Source: Eucommia ulmoides (taxonomy: Eukaryota; Streptophyta; Magnoliopsida; Garryales; Eucommiaceae). Taken from it: 64,000 nucleotides of DNA. Positions 53,401-64,000 of the stretch are shown here, one piece after another. The position numbers and the translations under genes are program-made. The DNA lies in NCBI GenBank assembly GCA_016647705.1, contig CM028328.1, forward strand, positions 11,588,614 through 11,652,613. Reading direction: 5' to 3'. The notes under the pieces are model-generated. The model searched no databases and was not told the DNA's origin. It was given only the letters and a program-made list of their open reading frames with translations. How positions within the stretch are numbered: the stretch's first letter is position 1; each line of letters opens with the position of its first letter.

Positions 53401-54059
53401 GTAAAAACAGAAACCCTAACTGAAGGTCAACCTGATGACTTTTGACCAACCGTAGATAACTATTGTAACTATAAAATTCAAGTGTAAGAATCAATTCGAA
53501 AGTACATGAACTATTGGACATTGGAAACTTTTAAATGTACCGTTGTTGTCCCCCTTCGTTTGATGTATAAGATTATTGTCCCCCAAAGATTTGGAAATTG
53601 GCTTATGATTGAGTGGGGTGCATGTGTAATTATCATCGTAATTCACGTGTGTTGGTCGTCAGGACACAACTCGAGGGGCTCACTCTTCACGCTTCCTCTA
53701 ATTTTGCACATAAATTGCTCTGTCGTCGCCCAATTCCCCTCCAAAATCAACCTTTAAATCCACATTACACCTTTCTCAATGCAATAAATTCTAGGATTAG
53801 ATATATATCACTTTACTTTTTTGAAAAAAAAAATCTACTTTCAGGTCATTTTATTTTACTATAATAACAATTTGGTGGAGGATATGATTGAGAATTTGAC
53901 ATAAAAAGTTCCCCAACTTTGAATAAATTAACAAGAGACTAGAAATAAATATTACTCCGCAGACAAGGGAGGTGTCCCGTTTCTTGTCAACTAGAATTTC
54001 TATTTCCTAAAGAGCACCCCGGGAATTAGATTTGGAATTTAATCCTGCATGTATCAGGA
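53401..54059. other. No gene recognised
   Basis: Short plus-strand frames (53506-53864) have no recognisable domain. The segment is the likely downstream part of the MULE on the minus strand, but similarity is lost before 54060. Confidence 0.3.
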
Positions 54060-54642
54060 CGATGTAAGAAAGTGTGCCTTGTATATTAATTCGACCTTCA
54101 GATGATCTTGAACAATATGACGCTTAACCAATGAAATAAACCATGCCAAAGTGCCTAAATTCTCCTAAGCTACTACCACAAAAGCCAAAGGATAACACTT
54201 GTTCGACGATGTCATTCCGAACGGTAATTAAAATCTTGTCCATGTATTTCCCGTACAAATAGGTGTCATCAATTGTCACGACAGGCCGACAATATTTCCA
54301 ACCATCAACAAAAAATTTGAATGCCCAAAATACTTTATCCAAGATCGAACAATCAGGATGCATAGTTGGAATTTGACTCCGCTCCACGATCGTCCCCCGA
54401 TTAAAGGTTTGCAACACCAACATGAATTTTGGCAACTTCATATACGATTCGTCCTAATCTCCGAATAAGGTATCGATAGATTTAGTTCGAGCCAACCATC
54501 CCTTTCGATATGAGATGGTGAATCTCCGAGACTCCTTCATAGTAGCAATAATAACACCGATCTTTAATTCGGGATCCTCGTCAACTTATCCAAGTATGAA
54601 GTTAGAAATGATAACGGAATCTAATTTTGCATGATCAAAATT
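54060..54642 (-). pseudogene. MULE (MuDR-type) transposase, catalytic part
   Basis: The strand reads DEDPELKIGVIIATMKE, SRRFTISYRKGWLARTKSID, LFGD, ESYMKLPKFMLVLQ, NRGTIVERSQ, VFWAFKFFVDGWKYCRPVV, TIDDTYLYGKYMDKILITV, then NLGTLAWFISLVKRHIVQD in another frame. This is the MULE transposase order (family YRKAW.AR.KAI..VFG, GTVV, VFWAFK..IDGF..CRPVI.IDGTHLYGKY). The catalytic-region IDGTH reads IDDTY, with the Asp kept. A stop follows LFGD, and a frameshift occurs near 54170. The gene continues at 57831 across the inserted LTR. Confidence 0.85.
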
Positions 54643-54647
54643 TGTAT

Positions 54648-57600
54648 TATTGATCCTAAGATTTTGATGAACAATTAAATGTTGATATATTTTATGGAAC
54701 TAATATGTTTATTGAGTGTTTCAGTTTAAAAAGTTCCATACTACATCATGGAGTAATTTTAAAGGATGCAGAGACAATGCAAAGAAGATAACATCATGAA
54801 GAAATTGTGAAGGATGTAGAGACGGATACTAAGGTGGCGTTTGGTAACCGTTTCTGTTTCAATTCCAGCAGTGGGATGGGAATGGGATGGGATGGGATGG
54901 GAATTTTGTTTTCTTTTTGGGAGTAGAATTGCGTTTGGTAACGATAATTTTTTTTTTGTTTTGGGAAGGGAATTGTGTTTGGTAACGATTTTATCCTAAA
55001 ATCCCTTTTTTTTTTTTTTTTTTTTTTTTCTCTTTTCAGTTTTGGCCGGCCGGCGGTGGCGCCGTCGCCGGCCGGCCGGAAACGGCCGGCGACGGTTCTC
55101 CGACGTCGGAGACGGCGGTGCCCCCGCCGGCGATGACCGGACGGCGGTGGCGCCGTCGCCGGCGACTGCCGGAAGTGGCCGGAAAAATTCCGGCCGGACG
55201 ATGACCGGCGACGGTCGCCGGACGGTGACCGCCGCCGCCGGCGGACGGTGACCGGCGACGGTCGCCGGAGATGACCGGCGGCGGTTGGCGGCGGCGGACG
55301 GTGGCCTGCGGCGGTCGGCGGCGGCAGACGGTGGCCGGCGGCGGTCGGCGGCGGCAGACGGTGGTCGGCCGGTAGGTGAATAGTGATCATGGGTTTTGGG
55401 AATGGAATGGGAATAATGAGAAACAACTTTTTTTTGTTTCTCATTTCTTAAGAAAAAAGTGGGCACAATTCTCAAATGGGAATGAAATGGAAACGGAAAC
55501 AAAAATTACCAAACGCTATTCCCAAACAGAATTCCCAAAAATCTGGGAACGGAATGGGATGGAAATGGTTACCAAACGGGGCCTAAGAGATTGAAGATTT
55601 CGAAGAATCTAGGTGAAAATAACTCTAATATATTTTTACTCTTAATGTATCCCGATTATGATCACACACCATACGAAAATGATTTTATGTTTATGTGTGT
55701 TTTGACAGGATCCTAATTAGTAAAATTATTTGCTCCTATGTGTAATTGAAAAATAAATAAAAATAATTAATTAAAATTGATTTTAAGATTTTAGTGGAAC
55801 TAACCAAGAAAAGAAATCGATTAAAGGGATGAAAATGTCAAATAAAATAATTAAGGAGAAGAGTTCCAGCATGGGCAGTCGACAGGTAAGTCAATTTGTG
55901 TTTAAAAGAAGAAGTCTCTGAATCTCCTGATCGACAGGTAGGTTGACCTTTGCTTAAAAGATGAATTATCTGTATTTCTAGGTCGACAGATAAGTCGACT
56001 TATAAAAGTCTCTGAATCGATAGGTCGACAGGTAAGTTAACTTTTGATGATGTAATTTTGGCTTGGGCTACATCCTGAATTGGGTGGTTGACCGATGGAC
56101 GTGTATTTGTTGACTGATGGCCAGTTTCGGATTTTGAGGATTTTGTGGATTTTGATTTAAATACTAGCCGTTACTAGCCGTTTTAGGATTAAGATATGAG
56201 AGATATCTTAGGGATTTGATGTTATTTAAGATATGCAATATATATTATGATATCACTATAGATATGCTTCATTAAGTTTGAATATTTCTCAATTTGGTAC
56301 ATGTAATTCTTTCTATCCTATTTAATTGTGATTGAGAAATATTTGGGAGATTTAATTGAGAAGTTTAAAAGTCATAGTTAAGTGATTTGGACCAAGATGA
56401 AGTCTTAATGATACAAGGGGTCTACAAGAGCAATTAAATGTCATAACAAGTTGGAACTAGCCATTGGAGAGCTTATTTCAATTCTTTATTTATAAACCTG
56501 CGTTTTTCACTTATGAGATATCCCAATCTATTAATTATCAAGAACTATTCAGTTTATAAACTTTTATAAGAGTAATCATTTTGATATTATTTTGAGAGAT
56601 AAAATTGTGAGATCAATTATTAAGAAGTTGTTGAGTTAAAACGCTGATTGTGTAAGCATCACCGAGTTGAGCTGTCTAACATTCCAATCTATAATTCTTC
56701 AGTGTTATTCGGGTGAGATCTTTCCAAGCTATTAATCTTTATTGCCATATTTATTTTTCTATATTTGCTTGGTTTATAAGATTTTGATAAAATCATTTTC
56801 TTAACTTTAAATTGCATAAAAATATTTTAAAATGATTTTTTAGTGAAAATCTGATTACATACTTATTTGTGTGCTATTCATATTTATCATAATCAGATTT
56901 TTATATTTTCTTGGTGAAAGTGTTTCAAGCATATTCTTAATTTAGTCTATTGCTATTATTATTTTCTTGGTTAATTGATTGTATGAGAAATCGTTTATGA
57001 ACTTTAAAACATAAAAATTCTTTTAAAAAGATTTGTGAGATAATCTGATTACGTGCTCAATTTTGTGCTACCCACATTATTCTTATAATTAGATTTTTGT
57101 TTCCTCACTTAATTCTATCATTAGTAATTATCGGGACATTAATCGAGTTTAAATTGATTTGAGATGGTAGAAAATCCGAGTGGAAAAAATTTATCAATTT
57201 CTTGTAATTGGTGAGTTGTATGCGGATTAGGTACTATTGGGAGTATTTAATTAGGGGTAGCTTGGTTTCAATTTCTTCAGGTAAAGAGATTGAGGTGTTA
57301 ATTATTCCTTTATAGAATTAATTATGAGTAATTTGTAAAGGTTCCATCCTTACCTCGAAAAAGAATAGTTGGAGCGTTTCTGTGAGGTTTTGATTCTTTA
57401 GTCTAAGGTACAAAAAAAATTAAGTTATTCTTGAACTTGTAAAAAGTAAAGGTTATTTTGAACTTGTGAAGAAAAAAAAAAAGTTATTCTTGAACCTAGG
57501 AAAAAGAATTTGTAAAGGTTGATTCTGAGTCTGTGAAAAGAATCATTGTGTAAAGGTTTGGTTCTACCTGTTTAAAAGAATCTTAGTAATTAGTGGGTGC

Positions 57601-57825
57601 GAATATCCGTGTGGCTTGGAAGACTGGATTAGTCAAGAATAGCTTGGTGTACCAGGATAAATTTCTGGTGTATTGTTTTCTAATAATATATTTCCGTCGC
57701 TATATAGAGATAATAATTAATTTAGGATTAAAATTAATTATTTAGATTTTTGAAGTATTTTCTCTGATAATTTTTTTATATCTACCCAATTCACCCCCCA
57801 TCTTGGGTAGCTCACTGAGCCAACT
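54648..57825 (-). mobile_element. Solo LTR with TTGACC palindromes, TSD TGTAT, carrying a MITE
   Basis: On the minus strand it starts AGTTGGCTCAGTGAGC and ends GATCCTTAG-type text reversed, that is ...GGATCAATA, each one base off the family termini TGTTG and CAACA. Perfect TGTAT lies at 54643-54647 and 57826-57830. It aligns along its whole length with 34523-36978. The MITE 54833-55583 is inserted in it. The W-box-like array is near 55875-56125, weaker than in the other copies. It splits the MULE transposase. Confidence 0.9.
54833..55583. mobile_element. PIF/Harbinger-type MITE, copy 2, TSD TAA
   Basis: The ends GGTGGCGTTTGGTAACCG and (reverse complement) GGCCCCGTTTGGTAACCA lie between TAA duplications (54830-54832 and 55584-55586). 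The outer parts are almost identical to 23730-24385. The GC-rich core is longer (751 vs 656 bp overall), with extra GGCGGCGGTCGGCGGCGGCA-like units (55265-55370). Open frames of 168 and 216 codons over it are compositional. Confidence 0.88.
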
Positions 57826-57830
57826 TGTAT

Positions 57831-59021
57831 GATTGTAGAATTAGTAATGTTGCCCATCGTACTGTGTAATCTAAAATATGTTATGACTTTTTTTCGGAAT
57901 CGCCCGCGAACTCCAACTACATCTATGCTTGCATTTAACCAACCAAACCTTCGGGTGCGTCTCTTCCACATAATGCTTTTTATTTTTTATTACCTGGTAA
58001 TACTTGACAGCATTTTGTAAATGTTTTTAATCCTCATGTCAATTTGGAATTCGTTCATCCCTGGTGCCTAAAATTTCTTCTGCAACTTCAGCTCATACTT
58101 CTCCAAGTCATCATCATAACACCCCACTCCAGGTTATTAAAAAATGGAATAGTCATGTTCAACTCCAATTTCTCACTTCTATCGAATAGATTTCCTTGGT
58201 CGTTCGGCCCAACATCTAAACCTTTATCTCCAATCACAACGTTCTCATCTCATAGGAATGCAACATCCACATCTCCATCTATGTCTGACATATTATGCAA
58301 ACTATGACAGGCAAACGTAGAACCCCCCTCACATCCCTATCATCCATATCACAATAATTGCTTGTGTTGTTATGCGGTGGAGTAGTTAGCGAATGATGCA
58401 AAACTAGTGTCATGATCACAATCAAGCATATTATGGGAATGATATTATTTTGGAATATAGGCGATTGGATGGTGTAATTGGACTGAAATTCACTTTGTAA
58501 GTTGAAAATATGACCTAGTACTTCAGGGTACGACATCGGAATGTTATATCCAGAAAATTGTTCGTCAAACACGGTGCTATAAGGATTTACACTCTAAGTC
58601 AATAATTAGGTAAAATGATCAGGATGACCAAAAACCATTTGATCGTGATTAAAGATTTGTTTTACTTCAACATACACCTCAACACAAAATCGAGAGCATT
58701 CTCGTAGGTATTTGAAGTACTGCATCTAATATTGTGTTGTCCACGATAGAAAATAACATATACTTAAAAGATTTGTCTGCAGACCTTTGAATCATGAGGC
58801 CTACACTTTAATTTCAAATTTCTATTTAACCCATCCTTAAAGATACACAATGGTAACATTTTTATCAATTCATTTAAAGTAGTCTCCCTACGGACAAACA
58901 ACGATTTACGCATAGGTATACTATAACACACCCCAACATTAGATCCTTTCAATATTCTACCACCCAAGTAAAATGTCATATTAACTTCTGTCATTCCGAT
59001 GGCTATTATTTCACAAACCAA
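57831..59021 (-). pseudogene. MULE transposase, N-terminal part
   Basis: The frame 59021-58764 gives VNMTFYLGGRILKGSNVGVC, SIPMRKSLFVRRETTLNEL, similar to the N-terminal PB1-like start of MULE proteins (family ..YYGG.I..G..G..Y......V.V....SF..L). Further down, in a different frame near 57835-57960, KCKHRCSWSSRAIPKKSHNI and ITQYDGQH match the MuDR zinc-binding domain (family C.WRLRA..KK....F.I.K..G.HTC). The frame 58572-58279 has no clear match and is likely the acidic linker. Several stops are present. The next residues are in 54060-54642 after removal of the LTR. Confidence 0.75.
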
Positions 59022-60085
59022 AACAAAACAATAAATCCCAAAAATATTATTAGTAATTATATTTAAAAATATTACAAAAGCTCAAATTAGGGATTTCATC
59101 AATTACAATTCAAATTACCTATGTTAAAACTACAAAAAGTAAAAAAATAATTAATTGTTCGATCTCAAATTAATCTATCGCATTCAAATTTCAAAAAACA
59201 TTATTCAATTTCATAAAATTCTCTAAAATCTGAAACAAATATAAAATAATTACATAGTTGGTAGTTCAAAACAAAAGAATATTACGAACTTTACTTTTTC
59301 CTAAACACTACAACCCTAAATTGTGCTTTTTACCCCTATAGTTGTGACTCAATTTAATTTGAATCATAAATTAAGAGATAATTACATCATATTAACACAC
59401 ACATAATTACAACATCAAGTCTACAAATAATTTATTGACTACATGAATTTACAAAACAATTACCTAAAAATCTAAACACATTTCTTGAAAATAATTACCT
59501 AAAATTCTAATTACAAATAATCACCTAAACATATTATAAATAATTACCCAAACATATTAATTAAATTTATAAATAATTAACTACACAATCATATATAATT
59601 TACAAAAAACTAACTAACAACCAAACAATTAACAATATATTTAACTAATAATTATAACTAATTAAACCACTAACCAATTAACAACATATTCATTTATAAC
59701 TAATCAACATAATGTATAACTATTAATTACAACTAACTAAAAAATATAAACTAAATTTACAATATATAAAAAAAGAGAAAGAGAAAAAAAACCAACCGAA
59801 CAAAAAAAAAACAAATAGATCGGTGAAAAAAAAAAAAAGACCTATGTTTTAGATCAGTCCAACGGCAACGAAGACAGCGGAGCAAGCAACGTCAGTGGAG
59901 TAGACCAACGACAGAGGATTAGGCTAGGGGTGGGGATTTTATGGCAGACGGAAGCTGTTTGGAAGCAAGGAGGAGAAGGGAAGAAGAAAAGGGTAGTGAC
60001 GGAGAAAAACAGAATGAAAAGAAGAGAAATAGGAAAACGGAAATAAGCGGAAACCCTACTATAAAGTTGGTTGTAGAACCTTTCA
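59022..60085. other. AT-rich flank of the MULE, no gene
   Basis: 59100-59780 consists of degenerate AATTAACTAC / AATAATTACC text. The frame 59941-60189 is lysine- and glutamate-rich with no domain. This is where the MULE promoter and terminal inverted repeat would lie, but no repeat end is paired on the other side. Confidence 0.35.
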
Positions 60086-60091
60086 TTTTAA

Positions 60092-60276
60092 GCACAGTAA
60101 AGTCGGAGCTGCTACCTCCAGATTTAGTGCCTATAGATCTGGTGGTTGCACCTCTGGCTCAACTAAAAAAAATGTATAACCAGAGTTAGTAACTCTGATA
60201 TTTTTTATTTTTTTTAATTGGCTGGTAAAGTCGGGAGTGCTACTCCAGACTTATTTAAGCCTGGAGTAGCATTCTC
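60092..60276. repeat. Two related short hairpins
   Basis: The second hairpin pairs GGGAGTGCTACTCCAG (60233-60248) with CTGGAGTAGCATTCTC (60261-60276), 14 of 16 pairs, 12-base loop. The first, 60101-60165, pairs TCGGAGCTGCTACCTCCAGA with CTGGTGGTTGCACCTCTGGC less well. Both begin with the same AGTAAAGTCGG-like word. Such repeated hairpins are common in subterminal regions of MULE and hAT elements. Confidence 0.6.
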
Positions 60277-60289
60277 TGTTTATTTGGAT

Positions 60290-60600
60290 TTGGTAATTTT
60301 TTCCAAACCACCTCTTGTTAATTTAAAAAAAAAAAAAAAAATTAACTCCCCCCCTCCTTTCTTCAATACACCATTTTCTCCTTGAGAATCCGATGCCGGT
60401 AGCCGGTGCCAGTCTCTCTCTCTCTCTCTCACCCCTACCCCCGCCGTTAACACCACCCCCGCCCCCGCCGGCCCCCCACCCCCTGTCCACCACCTTTCTC
60501 TTCTTCTTCTTCTTCTTCTTCCTCCTCCTCCTCCTCCTCCTCTTCTTGTTTTCCTCTATCTCCTATATATATATAGTTTATGTTCGAATATTCTTTATTT
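60290..60600. other. Low-complexity pyrimidine-rich stretch
   Basis: Poly-A, (TC)n, C-rich and (TTC)n(CTC)n runs follow one another. The frame 60393-60602 encodes proline- then phenylalanine/leucine-rich low-complexity text and is not called as a gene. Confidence 0.5.
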
Positions 60601-61361
60601 AAAAATAAATTATATGTTTTTTAAGTTTAGGCTTTATTGTACAAATAGATTACATTCTTGATTTATGTTCAATACTAATTAAATATCAGAATGAAAATGA
60701 TAATTTCAAAGCCACATTTAATCATTTTTGTCACTAAATATAAAAATAATAATGATCATTCTATTTTATTAGTATAGTAATTATAATTTTATTGTCATTC
60801 CATTTCAGTATATCAAACGTAATATTAAAAAATTATGGATATGGTAAAACCAAATAAACTCCAACAAGATTTCCTCCCACCTCCCTCCTCAACGTTGTCG
60901 ACTTTCAATTGCACTACAATCTGTTCACTCATTTTTATAGAAAGGGGCTTCTTCAACAAAATCTCCATCAAGGGGTTAATGGAGGAAATTCTCATCAATA
61001 ATGAGGGAGAGAAGAAAAGCATTTGCAATTCTTCTTTTCTCTCTAAATTAGTTTTTACATCATAATTGTTTACTGTAGTTAGTCTATTCTCTTTTCTCGG
61101 TTGATAATAAAGCTTTAATAAAAATTTGTACCTTGTAGTTCTTATTTTTTTTGACATTCAGTAGAGGACAGTTATTTTTATTATTGCTCTTCACCTTTTA
61201 GTCCCTCTCCGGATGGTACTTTAAGTTCGAATTTTGTTAATCATAAAATTAAATAAAAAACAATAAAGTAGAGATCTCATATCAAACGGACAGGCCCTCA
61301 GATATCTAATCTAAAAGTAGTTCACTGTCACTTTGCAAATTGCAACTGAAAAAAAAAAGTA

Positions 61362-61394
<33 letters not shown>

Positions 61395-61600
61395 TAAAAA
61401 ATAAATATTAATAAATTACATATTATTATCCACAAAAATACGTGTGTGTGTATATATAGATCTACAGATATATAAGCAAATATGTCTGTCCCTCTTTTGG
61501 GCCCCAATTGTGTCTCTATCTTCCTTTTTGGCTTTCCTTCTTTTGCATTCCCTTTCTTCTGTACCTTCCCTTGATCTTCAATACATACATATATATTTAT
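60601..61600. other. Intergenic DNA, possible promoter of the gene at 61601
   Basis: There is an (AAT)n microsatellite at 61366-61393 and TATATATAGATC near 61450, about 150 bp before the ATG, usable as a TATA element. 61485-61600 is pyrimidine-rich, like a plant 5' leader. No other gene is seen. Confidence 0.35.
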
Positions 61601-61813
61601 ATGTCTTCATCTGAAGATGGCGCACGAGGAGGTGGAAGAAGAAGAAGAGCTGGACGCGGCGACTTCGAAGGACCCTCTTCTTCCCGTAGACGTTCCGGCG
61701 ACGGCGTCTGGCCGGAGCCTTTTATTGAAGCCCTTGCATTTCAGGTCGCCGTTGATGCCTCTCGCTCATTCGGCCGCCTCGCCGCCGCCGCCGCCCTTTT
61801 CAATCTCTTCCGG
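61601..61813 (+). CDS. First exon of a possible F-box-like host gene, partial
   Basis: The ATG at 61601 opens a GC-rich stretch in an AT-rich setting. It encodes 71 residues: an Arg/Gly/Ser-rich start (SSSEDGARGGGRRRRAG), then WPEPFIEALAFQVAVDASRS, FGRLAAAAALFNLFR. I associate the pattern WPEPF.EALA.QVA.DAS...GRLAAA.AL...F.V with a plant F-box-type family, in which a CSTWRAVSRS-like segment follows; this is recollection, not a search. The match stops at a GT (61814, FNLFR/GTTCCT), consistent with a phase-0 intron. The next exon is not found before 64000, so the gene would have a long intron or be truncated. A second frame (from 61617) is also open and acidic, but less family-like. Confidence 0.45.
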
Positions 61814-61896
61814 GTTCCTCTCTCTCTCTCTCACACACACATATATATATCTGTATCATAAGCTATGCGTACACAATACAAATGTACATTCATACA

Positions 61897-61970
<74 letters not shown>

Positions 61971-62100
61971 TATCTATATATGTCTGTGTGTATATGTATA
62001 GATATGTGTATGCGCATACCGGCGGTTTGATATTTCGTTACATTATCGGCAAAATCTTTGACCAAATCACTATGCCAAATATGTTTGACTGAAATTTAGG
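61814..62100. repeat. CT, CA and long (TA)n microsatellites
   Basis: (TC)n(AC)n at 61819-61842 is followed by about 30 TA units at 61902-61964. It lies in the putative first intron of the gene at 61601. Confidence 0.8.
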
Positions 62101-63084
62101 TTTGTTTTTTTTTTCTCTTGCATCTTTTTAGAGCAAGTCCAACGGCTAGGTCATCCTCGTGTAATCCTGAATTTTGATGTCGTTCTAATAGTTCGGCCAT
62201 CATTGTGTTATTTTAGAACTTATGCTCTGTGCTATGTTTGGCACAACCAGTATCATGTGTCATATATGGAGTCATATATGGATGAGGGTTTAATTACGGT
62301 TAGGTTCATTATAACAAAAACTAATTAGGGTTTCGTCCTATACAACAAAAACTGGATACAATTTGTAAATTATTCCTTCTAAATTTTGATTGAGACACAC
62401 AATGTCTTTATAATATTTATTTAATAAAATACATTTTAATAAATATATAATAAAAAATAAAAAATTATCTTAATAAATATAAGTTGATGTCACAAAATAA
62501 TTGTACTTATGGAGATAACTTTTGATGAGACACCTTTTAATTAACTCAATAATTAATGTGTCTCAAAAATATTGTACATATTAGGACATATTTAGTGCCT
62601 TTAAAATTGAATTTTGTTATAGTGGTTTAATTAGGGGTGGGTTAATCTTAAAAATAAAAATACGCAGTTAAGTTTATTGTAATCCGCAGTTAAACAGGGG
62701 GTCCAACAAAGGGGTAGTGAGTAACAAATATAGTCTATTGGGTAAGTTTTCGATGTTTAGTAATTAAATTTAAAATGCTCATTAATGTATATTTAATTAT
62801 TTTAAAATTCAACCTTTAAATTGTGTTTTTGAGTTAAATGCGTGCATTTAAATTTTCAAGGTCAATGCATTTGTTGGTTATAATGCATGCAATCTTTATG
62901 AGGTAGGCACTTCGTTGTATTGGTGATGTCCAACATTTATTCATTATGAGTGAAAAGCAAGATCCCTTTTTGATTTTTTGGGTGATAGATCTTGTATTTT
63001 TGTAATGGGATAAATAGCAATACTCACATTTCAAGAATTTTATTTTTTATTATGAGTTGTGTGTGGATTAATATATGGATATCT
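62101..63084. other. No gene recognised
   Basis: TTTTTAGAGCAAGTCCAACG at 62127 resembles the start of common plant non-autonomous transposons (AGAGCA..TCCAACGG), but no mirrored end is seen. The rest is AT-rich without coding or repeat structure I can support. Confidence 0.35.
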
Positions 63085-63537
63085 CAACTAATTACTTTTT
63101 GAATAATTAGATGAAAAAAGAAAAAGAAAAGAGAAATAAAAAAGAATTATTTTTTTATCCTTTGTAGAGGGAAATGTTTTTTTTTAGTATGTTTAATTGG
63201 AAGAAAGAGGAAAAATAATATTTTGTGTCTATTAAAAAAAAGATAATATATTTTTTATTTAATTTATTATTTTATCCTTACTATAAATGAAACGAGTATT
63301 TGTAATATAAAATAAAGAAGCAAAACGGAAATTTTGATTTTTTTCCCTCACATTCTTTTCATTTTCCCCCAAATTTGGAAGGGAAAAAAATGGGTTATTT
63401 CATCTTCTATTTTGATTTTTTTTTTTTTTTTTCGCTTCTAACCGAACATATTTGGGAAAAAAATGGTTTATTTTACCTCCTATTTTCATTTTTCTTTTTT
63501 TTTTTAATTCCCTTTTCACTTCTAACCAAACGCACCA

Positions 63538-63540
<3 letters not shown>
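63085..63540. repeat. AT-rich MITE-like relic, copy 3
   Basis: The blocks ATTTTATCC, TTTTCCCTCACATTC, CCCCAAATTTGGAAGGG and CTAACCAAACGCACC follow the order of 3240-3475 and 53160-53400. CTTCTAACCGAAC and CTTCTAACCAAACG show a short internal duplication. The right end ACCAAACGCACC resembles the MITE termini. Confidence 0.45.
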
Positions 63541-63574
<34 letters not shown>

Positions 63575-64000
63575 TTTTTCCTAATATAGATACCATGAGA
63601 TTGAAGTAAGGAAAAGAAAGATTTGTTCAACCAAACATGTCCTTGAAATAAAGACCTTCAAATCCTTTGCACCATCGTTTCTCTCAATTCTTTCTTCCCA
63701 TTCTAGGGTGCATCATGAATCTCTTCTCAAGATTTTAAAAGGGTGCTTTTTGTGGTTTTTGAGTTCTTTTCCCTTATTTTGGTTTGAATCCCTTTTTGAG
63801 TGAGCTCTAGAACTTCGCTACTTTTTTGACCCAACGTTGCTTTCTCTCTCTACCCCAACGTTGCTTTCTCTCTCTAAGACGTTGCTGTCTCTGTGGGTAA
63901 TAATATAATAATAAAGGTTGGAGAAGGTGTACTTTGATGGATAGAGACATTTGAGACATGCTTCAAGTGACCTGGCAGTATAGATACAGTTGTCTCCTAG
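63541..64000. other. Right edge: microsatellite and short repeat
   Basis: A GTGT / (AT)n run at 63539-63572 is followed by AT-rich DNA. CCCAACGTTGCTTTCTCTCT occurs twice at about 63830-63877, with a third partial GACGTTGCTGTCTCT at 63878. No gene is recognised before the window ends. Confidence 0.4.

Noticed and set aside
60393..60602. Pro- and Leu-rich frame that might be a signal or membrane protein
   Set aside because: It is made of (TC)n, C-rich and (TTC)n(CTC)n microsatellites only.
61617..61967. Acidic frame MAHEEVEEEEELD... as the true start of the gene
   Set aside because: The frame from 61601 carries the family-like WPEPF pattern; this one runs on into CA and TA microsatellites. 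Kept only as an alternative.
62127..62160. AGAGCAAGTCCAACGG as a transposon end
   Set aside because: No inverted partner or target duplication was found in the window.

Overview
The window is plant nuclear DNA from a large, repeat-rich genome. It is AT-rich, full of microsatellites, and almost every protein similarity belongs to a decayed transposable element. Families recognised by motif are Ty3/gypsy chromoviruses (Tekay/Del-like), Tat-like and Athila-like gypsy elements, solo LTRs, a CACTA end, a MULE transposase, PIF/Harbinger-type and hAT-type MITEs, and an inverted-repeat element. No rRNA, tRNA, CRISPR or bacterial-type operon was seen. I cannot name the species. Boundaries called from TG..CA ends plus target-site duplications (TSDs) are exact; other boundaries are approximate.

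Layout. 1-4440: LTR relic carrying TTGACC palindromes, AT-rich MITE relics, and an unidentified GC-moderate block. 4445-5741: solo LTR (TSD ATAAG). 5784-16484: a complete but heavily mutated Tekay-like element (TSD TGGTG, iMet-type PBS, gag, protease, RT, RNase H, integrase, chromodomain) with a nested solo LTR at 9682-11694. 16786-19635: solo LTR with a 44-bp hairpin minisatellite. 19650-23185: a direct repeat flanking a 2.1-kb element with long inverted repeats, plus a 717-bp insertion. 23730-24629: a PIF/Harbinger-type MITE and a foldback hairpin. 24977-27503: a CACTA end carrying a captured three-exon fragment of an ILR3-like bHLH gene. 27504-41345: truncated LTR, minus-strand Tat remnants, hAT MITE and solo LTRs nested several levels deep. 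41351-50087: an Athila-like element whose gag is split by an internally deleted Tekay-like element (41830-46899, TSD CAACT). 50088-52660: a Tat fragment (RT/RNase H and protease). 54060-59021: a minus-strand MULE transposase split by a solo LTR (54648-57825, TSD TGTAT) that itself holds a second copy of the MITE. 60090-64000: lower TE density, hairpins, and a GC-rich first exon at 61601 that may be the only host gene present, running off the right edge.

No gene network is visible; what the parts share is a history of insertion, solo-LTR formation and decay. The most interesting signals are: (i) two conserved splice-site-like pairs in the leader of many Tekay-like LTRs, bounding a 63-66 bp mini-exon; (ii) arrays of palindromic W-box-like TTGACC motifs in another LTR family; (iii) the bHLH capture; and (iv) two MITE copies carrying a GC-rich, length-variable core.
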